Shown here piece after piece: positions 1 to 21,419 of a stretch of 64,000 nucleotides of DNA (positions are counted from its first letter, which is position 1; every line of letters begins with the position of its first letter). The notes under the pieces are model-generated. The model searched no databases. It was not told the DNA's origin and was given only the letters and a program-made list of their open reading frames with translations. The position numbers and the translations under genes were made by a program. This DNA is from Agelas oroides. Lineage: Eukaryota > Porifera > Demospongiae > Agelasida > Agelasidae. The stretch lies in assembly GCA_949130485.1 (NCBI GenBank), contig OX422187.1:10919398-10983397 (forward strand), written 5' to 3'.

Positions 1-67
1 CCTCCCCTTCCTCCTCCCTTTCCTCCTCCCCTCCCTCCTCCCCTCCTCCCCTCCTCACCTTTCCCAG

Positions 68-7739
<7,672 letters not shown>

Positions 7740-7900
7740 GATATTATCTTTTATAGTAACGAGATGCCATGTAATAATTGTTGTCGTTTGTCACTGCTGT
7801 ATTGGATTATTGCATAAAATAATAATAATACATTCCAGTATTTTAATGCTAATGTTGCCACTACAATCACGTGATGAACAGGGACAGGGACAGAGACAGA

Positions 7901-7953
<53 letters not shown>

Positions 7954-8837
7954 AGACAGGGACAGGGACAGGGGGACAGGGACCAGGACCGGGACAGAGG
8001 GAGAGAAGTTCAGTAGCCAATTGGAATAAATGTTGACTGAACCAGCCAACTTGATTAAAAGGTTCAAATTAAGTAGCCTATAAGGAATAAAGGTTGACTA
8101 TAATAATAGACTTGGTCCAAAGGTCCAAACTTAGTAAACTACAAACAAATCAACCAAATTTAGCACTAGAAGTCTACGATTTAGACCAATGTTGGTTGAA
8201 AAACAGAATGGTCAAATAGAGAAGAGATAGTCTCGCGACATACATAGCTCTGAGAACACCTCAGCTGGTTGCTAACTAGCAGCACACTCACAGCTGGTTG
8301 CTATGGACTATAATCTATAAAAGTGATATGTAAGCTGCTAGTCTTGTTCCCCCAGACCCTCTCCTGAGGGTCTGGGAGAACAAGACAAACAAGCTGCATG
8401 GGTGGTTGTTTTGCACCCATAACTGTTGTGTTGTGAGGCCTTCACTTTTGACTGGACAAGAGACCATGCACTTCAACTGTCAATGAACCCCCAAAATGTG
8501 GATGGTTTTGCAGTTTGGCAACTTTCGCCCAACACTACAATAGCTCAAAAACTTGACCAACATGATCACTTGCCTCTATTACAAGTGATTGGATGACAAA
8601 GTCCTCTCAGCATGACGACCACTAGTATGCATGAAATGTTACACTGAACTATACTCTGGAGCTGTGAGACACCCTGGCACAAGATACCCATATTAAACCT
8701 TCAAACACCAGCTGCGAAAATCTTCTGATTTGCTGCATGCTTTCTTGCCTTCATTTACGCTTACGGGAGCATTCTCTACTTTGACATTTGGTAGATCCAG
8801 AACCTAGCCCCTCCCCCAAATAACTTGATTGTTTACG
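7740..8837. other. Intergenic region between AP1G1 and ATP7 copy 1
   Basis: It holds a (GGGACA)n hexanucleotide array at about 7879-8005 and a possible AP1G1 poly(A) signal at 8025. A hairpin at 8341-8385 has arms of the CTTGTTCCCCCAGACCC type inverted as GGGTCTGGGAGAACAAG. No further coding sequence is recognised. The 3' part must hold the promoter of ATP7 copy 1; I see no clear TATA box. Confidence 0.6.
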
Positions 8838-11800
8838 ATGACGGCGACGGTGTTTGTGTTCTGTGTCAGCGCAGAGCCAGGCGCGCTACAAGAGCGTCTG
8901 GTGACCAGTACACCACTCGAGGGAGCCGGAGGAGTGCTATGTACGGAATCTCTCGTTTCGTTCACTTTTGGAGAAGGAAGAGACTGCGCAACTGCCTGCC
9001 GAAAAGGGTTGGAGACGTGTGGAATGGACGGTTACGTCTCTTCGCCTCTGGGGCCGACAAACCACGCTGCTCTCCTCTCAATCGAGGGGATGACGTGCAA
9101 CTCGTGTGTCAAACTGATTGAGAGCACAGTTTCAGTGATGGAAGGGGTGGGAGGGATCAGTGTCTCTCTGAAGCACAAGCAGGGGTTTCTGCAGTTTGAC
9201 CCGCAGTTGCAGACCGCAGGACAGATAGCGACTGCGATCTACGACATGGGTTTTGATGCACAGGTGACTGCAACTTACACACACAGTTCAGCTGTGCTTG
9301 AGACAACTTCATTGACTGTCGACGCGGACGCTGGTTTGCTGGAGAGTGGGTGTGTTGTGGTGGTGGAGGTTGATGGAATGGTGTGTCACTCTTGTGTGCA
9401 GAACATTGAAATGAACATTGGTAAGATGACGGGTGTTCATGAAATCAAAGTTTCACTGCGTGAGAAGAACGCTAGAATCAAGTATGACCCTTCTCTGATC
9501 ACTCCTAGTAAATTGTGTGATGCAATAGAGGAAATTGGTTTTGATGCAAAGGTACAAGGAGCTGCAACTAATGTCGAGACAGAAACTGCTGCACAACGCA
9601 TTGTGGAGACAAGAATACCTACAGGTTTTGATGCAAAGATGCCTGAGGTGAGAGTTGAGGAAAAACACTCTGAGAGAACAGTCTGCACCCTGGGTATTGA
9701 GGGGATGACATGTCACTCGTGTGTCAGTCTGATCGAGTCCACAGTGGGGGAGATGAGGGGCGTGGTGGGTGTGACGGTGTCACTGGGAGAGAGGCGGGGC
9801 ACAGTGGAGTATGACAGTACCCTGGTGACACCAGAGGAGATCAAGAACACTGTGGAAGACATGGACTTCATCGTGACAAGTGTCACAGGTAATGATTTTC
9901 ACTGGATGACCTGATGTCTTTATAAGTAAAACCAGTGTTATACCAGTGACTAGTATAGCCCAGTGCAGCTTATGAGGTCCAGGTATCAGTGGATGATGCT
10001 ATATACATATCTAAGACTGCCTCTTCACAGGAGATGTGGGCAGTGAGTATTTATGATGAAACTCTAGAGAGGAGAAATTTGATCTGTACTATGTACCACC
10101 CTGTGGTAGGCGACCAGTTTCCTGTTGTACCACAAGCAGTACGTCTGGCTGCATGCATGTAGCATGTTGGTATGTAGTGGTGGGAAATTACCTCACCACT
10201 CGCTTAGCACATTGTTCAAACCAGCTTTACTAACCTTGTTCCCAGGTGGTTAATGTTTCCAGACGGTTAATGTTCCAGGGGATTAACAGAATCAAGGACT
10301 GCTTGGAGCTTCTTGCTCAGAGCTGTTTACAGCTGTCCTTATACCTTTGCCCTGTGCACCACTACGAAACCAAGCGCCATGGTTTCCTACCAAACAACCT
10401 GGGTGAAAGTTCTTTCCCAGCTTCTGTCACACACTGTATGAAACTAGAGAGGACCCTGGGAGTGGGGCCAAGCCCATGGTCACTGTGTAAATTTCTGTTG
10501 TTGATCAACAGTATTGCATGGACCTAGCTAGCTGCTACATGTGCCATTAGGTAGTAAGCTTGCCCAATACAAGTGCTAGCATTAATAAGTATGTCTGGTG
10601 AGTGACTGTTTAGCATGTGGGTTCAGAGGGTTCATGACAGATTTTGCTGACTTCTATTATGTCAATTGTCATACTCCAATTAACATTAAATAATCCCACT
10701 GGTGCTTAACCAACAGGAAATTAATTTGACCACAAAGAATATTCATGGCATTCCGCAAAGTTCAGTTTAGATGACTACCGATTACTTTATGTGTAGGTGT
10801 TGCCTTGTGCAAAGGCTGTGTGCAAAAAAACAGTACAGTAACAAGCAAGCTGAACAGTGGAAAACCACAATCTATTTACTGTATTTGAACCAAGAGGAAG
10901 GGCATGCTGAGGCGGGAAAGATAATCAGATTCATAGGTGGTAAATCAATTGTGGTTTTCCACTGTTCCGCTTGCTTGTTGCAAGACTTTTGCAATCTGCT
11001 GTTAGTAGTTACAATGGTCACTGCATCAAGTGTAAAAGTGCTGGCTGTTATGACCTTTCCTCTGGCCTAGGCACATAGGCCATGAGCTCGGGGTGGGCCC
11101 TGCTTGAACAACCTACACTTCTGAATCACATGATCTCTTCTCTAAACTCTATCACGTCCTCTAAAATGTACAAACATGATACACATACATATACCTGCAT
11201 GTGTGTGAGATGTAATCATGACAACACCGCATAACTTTACATAACATTACATAACTTTACACAACATTACATAACTTTACATAACATCACATAACTTTAC
11301 ATAACATCACATAACTTTACACGACTTTACATAACTTTACATAACATCACATAACTTTACACAACATTACATAACTTTACATAACATCACATAACTTTAC
11401 ACGACTTTACACAACATTACATAACATCACATAACTTTACACAACATTACATAACTTTACATAACTTTACATAACATCACATAACTTTACACAACATTAC
11501 ATAACATTACATAACATCACATAACTTTATACGACTTTACACAACATTACATAACATCACATAACATCACATACCTTTACATAACATTACATAACATTAC
11601 AAAACACACAGCAATATTAAATACACCACACTCATTCAGACTTCCCAGGTCATCAAAGCACAGGCGGGTCTTGAAGTCAGCTTGACACTTAGTCGCAGTG
11701 ACAGACCCTTGAGGCTACTTGACTGGTTTTAATTTGCCCAGAGCTAAGACACATACCTGATTACGTAGCTAGCTAGCAGTTGTTCCTTGACATTGTCTGA

Positions 11801-14800
11801 CATTTGCTTTGTTCACCACTATGCTCATAGGTGAGCAGGAGAAAGCAGAAGGGTCAGTGAAAGTCTGCACCCTGGGTATCGAGGGAATGACATGTCACTC
11901 GTGTGTCAGTCTGATCGAGTCCACAGTAGGGGAGATGAGGGGTGTGGTGGGTGTGACGGTGTCACTGGGAGAGAGGCGGGGCACAGTGGAGTATGACAGT
12001 ACCCTGGTGACACCAGAGGAGATCAAGAACACTGTGGAAGACATGGACTTCATTGTGACAAGTGTCACAGGTAATTATATTTCAGATCAGCATCTCTAGT
12101 TCAAGGTATGTCGGTCGAGGTAAGGAGGTCGGTTCAAGCTTCCTAGACCCCGCCCAGCTTTTCGGCAACACACATTCTAAGTGTTACTTGTCATGCAATA
12201 TATTGTATATATGTATGTTGGGCTTTTCCACGTGCTAAGAAGCTGCAAAGGCATGAGTAGTAGTGAGGAAAAAGATTGTCTCTCTCTTTGTTAACAGACT
12301 AATGAGCTCCTAGACCCTACACATGTCTTAATAATGAGGAATAAAAATCTGTTACTATGGTGGTGTTACTATGGTGATGTTACTATGGTGGTGGTGTTAC
12401 TATGGTGATGTTACTATGGTGGTGTTACTATGGTGATGTTACTATGGTGGTGTTACTATGATGATGTTACTATGGTGATGTTACTATGGTGGTGTTACTA
12501 TGATGATGTTACTATGGTGATGTTACTATGGTGGTGTTACTATGATGATGTTACTATGGTGATGTTACTATGGTGGTGTTACTATGGTGATGTTACTATG
12601 GTGATGTTACTATGGTGGTGTTACTATGGTGATGTTACTATGGTGATGGCTACAACAGCTAAATGTGAGATCCCTCTGGGTGTATGAGTTTATTATCTTC
12701 AGTGATTGATTGCTTTGTTCCGCTAGGGAAAGAAGGAGGTTATATCTTGAGCAGTGGCAGTGAGAGTGATGCAATGGTACCAGATGACCAGACGGCCATG
12801 GTTGTTGTGAAGGAGGGGAAGAGGAGGCCGACAGGGATGAGGAAGAAGAGGAGTCGAAGGAGCAAAGGAAAGAAGAGATCTACTGTAGGTAAGAAATTGG
12901 AAACACCAGGCTGCATGATGAGATACAAGACATGCCACTTTAGCCTTGTTTCCAGGCTCTCCCCGCTATAAGGGAGGATTAGTGGGGAGAGCCTGGGAAT
13001 GAGGTTATATACCACTTAAAAACTAGTGAACCAACAAAAGAAGGAAAGGTTGTGTGTTCTGTACAGTCAATATCAGGTCTTACAGTTTGTTAAACTGGGA
13101 TAACTGCAGCCTTGTTCCCTGGCTGTCTTAGAGATAGCCTGGGAATGAGGCTAGGGTGGCTGGGAGATGAGGTAATCACTACATTTATCATCATCCTCTG
13201 CAGACTCGTCTCGCAAGCGAGTCTCCTACACCAACAGACACACGGTGGTGATAATGGACGATGAGAGAGACGGAGCGAGGACACCCCCTCCCATCAGGAG
13301 ACTCAGCCGTGGACAAAGGTTGGAGCTGTCTGATTTTAGTGTGGATCTCACCAAGCCCAGGAAGCGAGTGTTGATTCAAGTGACGGGGATGAGCTGCGCC
13401 TCGTGTGTAGCCAAGATTGAGAGGCACCTGGGGAAGAAGAGAGGTGAGGAAGGACTCATAGTGTCGGTACCTGGCCAACTGGGGATTCTAGGGATTGTGA
13501 ATGTCACTGAGGAACCTCGAAAGACATTACCATATATCAGTTGTCTACTTTGATTGCATCACCATGCATCTTCAAAGTGTTGAGGGCAGAGCTTGTGCAA
13601 TAGATGTATGAATATCTGCTATGTCTAGCATAAGAGCCCCACCCTTAATGGGATTTCAGTGGTACAACAACTTGAACACAGTGATACAAACATCATGTAG
13701 TCAGGACTGATACATATTTCACACACCCACTAAGCAACAGTTGCTAGCTACACATCTGAATCAGTGTATGATCTACTGCTACACATCTGAATCAATGTAT
13801 GATCTACTTCTGGCTGTTTTGTGTTTCCGTCATCTGGCCACCTACTGCACAGGTGTGTGTTCAGTGCGTGTGGCTCTTCTAGCTGAGAAGGCTGATGTAC
13901 AGTTTGATCCAGAGACAACAGATGCGGACACCCTGGTCACAGAAATCAAGGGGCTGGGGTTTAGTGCTCAACTGATTGGAGATGCGCAAGGTCCGGAGGA
14001 GGGGAAGGTGGACCTCGTGGTAAGGCAGTGAATGAGAATGAGAATGAGGTCAGATCCTGGGAATGAGGCTGGGAGAGAGCCTGAGAATGAGGCTGGGAGA
14101 GAGCCTGGGAATGAGGCAGGGAGAGAGCCTGGGAATGAGGCGGGGAGAGGGCCTGGGAATGAGGCCGGGAGAGGGCCTAGTAAATAAGATGTAGTACATG
14201 GAGAAAGACGTTTTAATGGCAACAAATTACTCTTTCCTTATCGGGATGTGTCGGGGGCAGGCACATAGTTAACAGGCTACAAAACAGCTAGGGATGATGG
14301 CTACATAAACAGATTGTCATGTTCTGTTGTTTCAATGCTTGTTTAACATTTGTTGTTCCACTATCATGGATGTTCCACTATCGTAGATATTCCACTATCG
14401 TGGATGCTCCACTATTGCATACATCTACTTGTTCCATGTGCACTACTGTACAGGTGGAGGGAATGACGTGCTCCTCGTGTGTACACAAGATTGAGCGCAC
14501 TCTGATGGGTGTGGCTGGAGTGACCAAAGCAGTGGTGGCTCTCTCCACTAACAAGGCCCACGTCGAGTTTGACCCCAGTATCCTAGGACCCAGAGATGTC
14601 ATCAGGATTATTGAGGTACTCCACATGTGAGGATAATCGTGTGCAGGTTTAAGGGTTACTCACTTACATCTTTATTTCATGGACAGAACACAGGGTTCAC
14701 TGCCACCCTTGCTCCCAACAAACCAACTCCTCCCAGCCACAGGAAGACAATCATCAGGTACACAAGCTCGTCATCAACTGTAGCCTCACTCCCAGACACT

Positions 14801-14967
14801 CTAATAGTGTCCTTCTCCTCTTCCACTCCTCCTTTTCCTCTTCCTCCTCCTCACCCTCCTCCTCCTCCTCCTCCTCCTCCTCCTTTACCTCTTCCTCCTC
14901 CTCCCCCTCCTCCTTCTCCTCCTCCTCCTCCTCCTCCTCCTTCTCCTCCTCCTTTACCTCTTCCTCC

Positions 14968-14999
<32 letters not shown>

Positions 15000-16699
15000 C
15001 TTCTCCTTCTCTTCCTCTTCCTCCACCTCCTTTCCCTCTTCCTCCTCCTCCTCCTCCTTCCTCTCTTCCTCCTCCTACATAGTTCACCATGCAATGTACA
15101 TTTTGTGCTATACAAATGTATGCACACCATCACTCCCATTCCACTCCCATTCCACTCCCATTCTACTCACATCCACTCCCATCCACTCCCATCCATCCAG
15201 GTGGGGGCTCACATTTCTCCTGTGTTTGGTGGTGGCCATTCCCACAACAGTCATCAACTTCATCCCGAACCGCTACCCTCTCAACATCATCCTCTCCCAC
15301 CTCTACGAGCCTGGGGAGGACACCACCCACGGCCTGGATATCCGAAACCTCCTCCTCCTCCTGCTCGCCACATTTATACAGGTGCAGTGTATAGCTACTT
15401 CTGAACAGAATACTTTAGCATTCCCAGCCCCATCCCAGCTTTCTATCACTTGCAGTATGGAGCTTCAGGTAGTGGGTCTGTTTGGGGGGGAATTTCCCTC
15501 CAAGAATTCATAGGATTTCCTGTGCAGTGGGTGAACCCTTATAACACCAACCATGGTCTAGCCTCAATCCAGTCCTCCACTATGAGTTCAGGAGACAATG
15601 GAAATTAATGCCTCCATGATTTTTGGCTCCAAGGACAATTGCAGGATTGGAGCCCCTGGGCTGCTGAACCATCACAGCTGTTGTCACTACTCATACTGCA
15701 AAGTGATAATGGAGGACTGGGAACTAGCCTGTATTTCATCATGATATGGTGGTTCAATGATTGTTCATGTGCCTGCAGATCTTTGGAGGGTACCAGTTCT
15801 ATGTGTCAGCCTTCAAGTCTCTTAAACACTGCGCTGCCAATATGGACGTGCTCATCGCCTTGGCAACCACCATCTCCTACGTCTACTCTGTGAGTGGAAA
15901 TATGGTAAACACATAAATGCCCTTGACTCTACTTGAGTCTACTACACTCTGCCATGGCTCTACTTGGCTCTACTTGTGTACAGTTTCTCTGTTATATTGG
16001 AGATCAAGTGTTAGGTGACCGTGTGGAGGTCAGTACTGATCTGTTGACATGGGCAGTTGAACTGCAAGGTGGTTTCTTAGCAGCCTACTTTATGACAACT
16101 TTTGGAGGGGAACTGGTGGCTTAGGCCTAGCAGTTAAGCACTGGACTGTGGAGCCTAGAAACTTAATTGTTTCTCTTTCAGGGTGGACTCAGCCCTTCCC
16201 CCAGAAACTGAGAAGAAAGTTGCTTTTGTTGTTTTGTTTTTTCTCCAGGTTGTGGTGCTAGTGGTGAGCATCTTTTGTCCGGTGCCAGCAGACCTGGAGA
16301 CATTCTTTGAGAGCAGTCCTCTATTACTGCTCTTTGTGGCCTTTGGAAGACTGCTGGAGCACATCGCCAAGGTAACATACTGCTATCCTTGTTACTAGAC
16401 CTCTGTCTGCAAGACTTTCAATAATTTCTCAGTTGGTTTTCAACTTGAAATCAAAATTTCGCTTCATTTAACATTTTGCCCTGATGACAACCAGAGTATA
16501 TAATGCTGATTTGTGAATGTTTTTGACAAGATGTGTCTGTCTTTTCTCCAGGGAAAGACGTCTGATGCCTTGTCCAAGTTGCTGTCACTTCAGGCCACAG
16601 AGGCAAGGCTGGTCACAACTAGAGAAGATGGCAGTGTGTTTAAGTGAGTTAGGAGGGCATATAGTACCCTGTTCAGTAGTAGTGTAGGTTGACAAACAA

Positions 16700-16732
<33 letters not shown>

Positions 16733-19700
16733 CACAGTGAGGAGATGATAGCAATCGAACTTGTTCAGAAAGGAGATAAACTGAAGGTGAGCAGGTTTAG
16801 CAAGTAACAAGAAACAGTGTCAATATCTCCCTCCCTCCCTCCCTCCCTCCCACCCTCCCACCCTCCCTCCCTCCCTCCCTCCCTCCCTCCCTCCCTCCCT
16901 CCCTCCCTCCCTCCCTCCCTCCCTCCCTCCCTCCCTCCCTCCCTCCCTCCCTCAGGTTGTCCCAGGAGAGAAGATCCCAGTAGATGGTGAAGTGCTGGAA
17001 GGTACCTCAACTGTCAATGAGTCTCTCATCACGGGTGAGTCCATGCCAGTGAGCAAGAAGCCGGGGGACATAGTGGTGGCAGGATCCATCAACCAGAATG
17101 GAGCATTGACGGTGGAGGCACGCCATGTCGGAGGAGACACCATGCTCTCACAGATTGTCAAACTCATCGAAGAAGCACAGACGTCTAAGGTAGCTATGTA
17201 TTATCGGTTGTGGAATAGAGCGAGTTAAATTACTAGTAACAGGACTGTATTTGATCAAAGGTACAGGTATGGGTAATCATACCTTATTGCTGGACCTGTG
17301 TGTGTGTGTGTGATTCATAAGTAATATGACGGTAATTTCTCCTCCGCCTCTCTTCTCCCTCCTCTCCCCTCCTTTCCCCTCTCATTCCCCCCTCTCCTTC
17401 CCCCCTCTCCTTCTCCCCTCTCCTTCCCCCCTCTCCTTCTCCCCTCTCCTTCCCCCCTCTCCTTCTCCCCTCTCCTTCCCCCCTCTCCTTCTTCCCTCTC
17501 CTTCCCCCCTCTCCTTCTCCCCTCTCCTCTCTTCCGCCCACCAGGCTCCCATCCAGAGGATAGCAGACCGTATTGCTGGCTACTTTGTCCCAGTCATCCT
17601 GACTCTCTCCCTGCTCACCTTCACTGTGTGGATCATCGTGGTTGAAGTCTGCCATGACACCCCAGCACACATGGTGGGGGAAATAACTAAGTCAATTTAC
17701 ATGGTGGAGAGAAACATTGTGTAGTTAGTACAATAGTGGGGGGCACAGTGTAGTGTCAAGTACATTACATTGACTGATCAGATCGGCCATTAATTTTATT
17801 TTCTCTTCCCTCTGCACTTCTCTCCTCGATATCTCCCCACAATTTACTCTCTTCACCTAGTATTCCCTTCCCTCCATTTTCACACTTCATTTGTTATTCC
17901 CTCTTCTTCCTGTCATTCTTTCTCTACTTGTCCCCTCCTCTCACCACAATCCGGTCTCCCCACCTATTAGATGATCTCTCTACCATTCTTTCTCTCCACG
18001 TACTTATTTCCTTCTCTCCCCACCATCTAGTTCACTGGCAATCCATTTTACCCTCCTCTCCTCTTCCTCCAGCCCTGTCACACTGGCAATAACACCACCA
18101 ACTTTACCACAAGTGGTCTCTACTCAAATACCAGCAGCAACTCGTCTCCTAACACCACCCCCTCCTGCTCCAACTGTGAATATGACATCAGCGATGTGTT
18201 TCTGCATACCATTTCAGTCCTTGTAATAGCGTGCCCCTGTGCTCTGGGTCTGGCCACGCCCACTGCTGTGATGGTGGGGACGGGGGTGGGGGCACAAAGT
18301 GGCATTCTCATCAAGGGAGGAGAGCCACTGGAGACAACACACAAGGTTCGGCAAAGTTGACCCGACCACAAGTCCCTTAGTCTTATTCCAGACTCTAACA
18401 CCTCCAGCTTTTGCAATATGAATGATCCCTAAACAAGACTATATCTATCATCTCTCTCCTGCTGCACCTTAATTCACATTACATTAGGACAAGGCTGCCT
18501 GAACACGCACAACAAACTTTCAGTGGCTTCTGTACTGACTCCTACAGAAACAATCTCTTGAAAGTGAAAAAAAAGAATGCCAACGTGTAGACTGAATGCT
18601 TCATTCAGTTGTCATCAGAAAAACATGCAAACGAACACCATTATTTAATATGCCCTGATGACAACTGAAGTCAGTCAAATGTCTGCAAAACTTTTCAATT
18701 TCAAATTGGCACCTTCTTTCCACCAAACACACTAACTTTCTAAGTTACTGTGGAATATAGAGGCCCTCCCTTCACAACCACTTGCTAAGTTGTAAGGAAT
18801 TTACAGAACTTTCTAAGTTATAAGGAATTCTCTTCCCAACCACCAGATCAAGGCTATTGTGTTTGATAAGACGGGAACACTGACCCACGGCAAACCTGAG
18901 GTGACCCATGTGATGCTCTTTGTGGCAGAGAGGGTGTGTCCCCATCAGCTATTTACAGCCATCGTTGGTTTGGCAGAGCGGAGCAGTGAGCACCCACTGG
19001 GCGTGGCCATCACTGAGTTTGCTAGAAAAGTTAGTCATTGTGACCATCAGTAATATGGAGTGCTGCCATCATCCGGGCAGTACGACATATCTAGATGGTT
19101 TTCAATTCAATGGATGTAGCTTCACTTGGAGGGCAAGAGTCAGAGTCTGCATTCAGTGTAGCTGTGTGCAAATATATATTGAGTCCTTACCATCAGTGTC
19201 AAAAAATGAAGCTGCTTCTATCAAGGTGAAAGGTCCACTGCACAGCTGCCTCTTGATTTGCATGTTTGCCCTCCGGAAGTAAGATACTCAATTAACATTT
19301 GTAAACCATCTATAGGCAATCAGCAGTAAATACATTTTGTAGGTACATGCATGTACAGAAGATTGAGAGTTGCTTGTTGTTCGTCATTTAGTGTGAACTT
19401 AGACATTTCAAGAAGTAACAAGAGTCTCTGGACTGGCCTACAGTCCGCTCAAGAAGCTTTTTTTTTTCCCTGCACAGGAGCTGGGAGGCAGTATACATGG
19501 TGAGTGCACCAACTTTCAAGCGGTTTCTGGCCGTGGCCTCCACTGTGTGGTGAGTGGAGTGGAGAGATATGCAGCGCAAGAAGGAGAGAGCTCAGAGACA
19601 CTCACTAGACACCTGTACTCCTCGACTGAAGTCAGCCTTGTCCCCAGCAACATCCAAGACCTCGTGGGAACTGCACATTCAAAGAAAAAGTACCAGGTTA

Positions 19701-21343
19701 GCCTAACTCTGTCCAAGGTCAGTCTCTGCTTGACTTTCCTCACTGTTTGGAGAGGCCTACCACATGCTCTTCAAGTTCTGCAGACAAGCTAAATAGTACA
19801 AAAATTTAGTTTTGCAGCCAGGAGACAAAATCTGGGGGGAGGTTAGCATACTCTGTTTGAGAGGCCTGCCACATAGTCTTCAAATATATATTGTAGCAGT
19901 ACAAGCAATTCTATAAGGAATTAATATTGCCTGTGGAATTTTAGGTATAACAATGTGTTGTTCTTGAAGAATTAGCAATACCACAGTCTGAGCTATCACT
20001 GGGTTTCCTTATTGGTGATGGGGGTCTCGATGGGACGCATTATCCAAGGAATACCACCAAATAAGTTTTCTTGAAATATTTTCGTGCTTTACACAAACCA
20101 CGAAAATATTTTTACAACGAAAATTTCCAGATCTACGGTAGGTTTTCTTGAAAGTCCATTGAGGAGATTCAATTAAATTGGTGTTCTTTGAGAAAAACCT
20201 GTTTGTTTCATTTCTCACATTGTTGCTGTAACCACACAACCAAGGCAGTTACTTTTCCACAGCAAGTATGCACTATCAGAGCAAATGTTCAGCATACCAA
20301 AATGTGGTTGAAGTAACTAGGCAACCACAGGGGGACTCTTTTCATAGCTCAGTGGGAAGGAGGCTAGCTCAAACAAACCAGGGACTATGGGTTCAATTCC
20401 TGGCCTTTCACTCCCCTATTTTCACCTCAGAGCTACCATTCTCATAAATCTAACCACTGAACTATAACCACTGTGGTGTCATTGTTTACACACAGGTGTT
20501 GATTGGCAACCGAGAGTGGATGATGGCTAACAACGTGCGTGTAACGGCTGAGATGGAGCAGAGCCTACAAAGACATGAAGAACTTGGACAAACTGTAGTG
20601 CTGGCAGCTGTAGATGGTACGTAGGAGAGACTTTAGTATATTAAATATACTTAACAAGATCATTGCAGAAGGTTGTGAGGTGAGGAGCAAATGCAGACAA
20701 CAGTTATCCTGTACACAAGCTTTTGAACTAAAACTTACTAGCTAAGCTTCACGTGTGACTGTGCCCCTATACTTTGTGTTATCCAATGAGTGACTTTTCC
20801 ACCATGCATATAGCCCTCAGCTTGAGAAACCCAAGTATGTACAATATTCACTTCAGTGAGCAGCCTGGCTTTCTGCTATACATATTGGCTTTCAGTGGCT
20901 TCTCAGTTGGTTCCTGTATAAATGGAAGGAAGGGTTCTCTGCTACCAACTTAAGATCGGAAAACCTTTTCGCCCTGATGACAACTGGAGCATTCAGTTGA
21001 AACGTCAGCAAGTTTTCCAGTCGTTGGTATCAAAGAACTTTCCTTCCCATGGCTGTCCTTGAAGCCTGTGTGTCATTCTTGTCTGCCCTGCACAACTACA
21101 GTCCCAACTTGCGACTGTAAAGGATGGTAGGGGAGACTAGTACTGAACTGTAGTAATCGCCATGGCAACAGTAACTATGCAGCGACTCCTCTCCTTCCAG
21201 GTATCCTGCTGGGAGCTCTGGTGATTGCAGACACCATCAAGCCAGAGGCTCCGGTGGCGGTGCATGCTCTGCACAGAATGGGACTGAGAGTGGTTCTGCT
21301 CACTGGAGACAATAGGAGAACTGCAGGAGCCATCGCTGAGGAG

Positions 21344-21419
<76 letters not shown>

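Larger units (their letters stand above)
9889..11830 (+). other. ATP7 copy 1 intron between the duplicated HMA exons
   Basis: This 1.9-kb intron holds no recognisable exon. It contains an inverted-repeat element (about 10800-11015) and a 10-bp minisatellite (11223-11612). A 93-codon open frame at 10246-10527 resembles nothing I know. Confidence 0.7.

Noticed and set aside
10246-10527. 93-codon frame in the ATP7 copy 1 intron
   Set aside because: No recognisable domain; bounded by intron sequence of a well-supported gene.
16105-16180. Possible tRNA Leu/Ser-like sequence (GCCTAGCAGTTAAGCACTGG)
   Set aside because: There is an A-box-like part but no B box and no fold; too weak to annotate.
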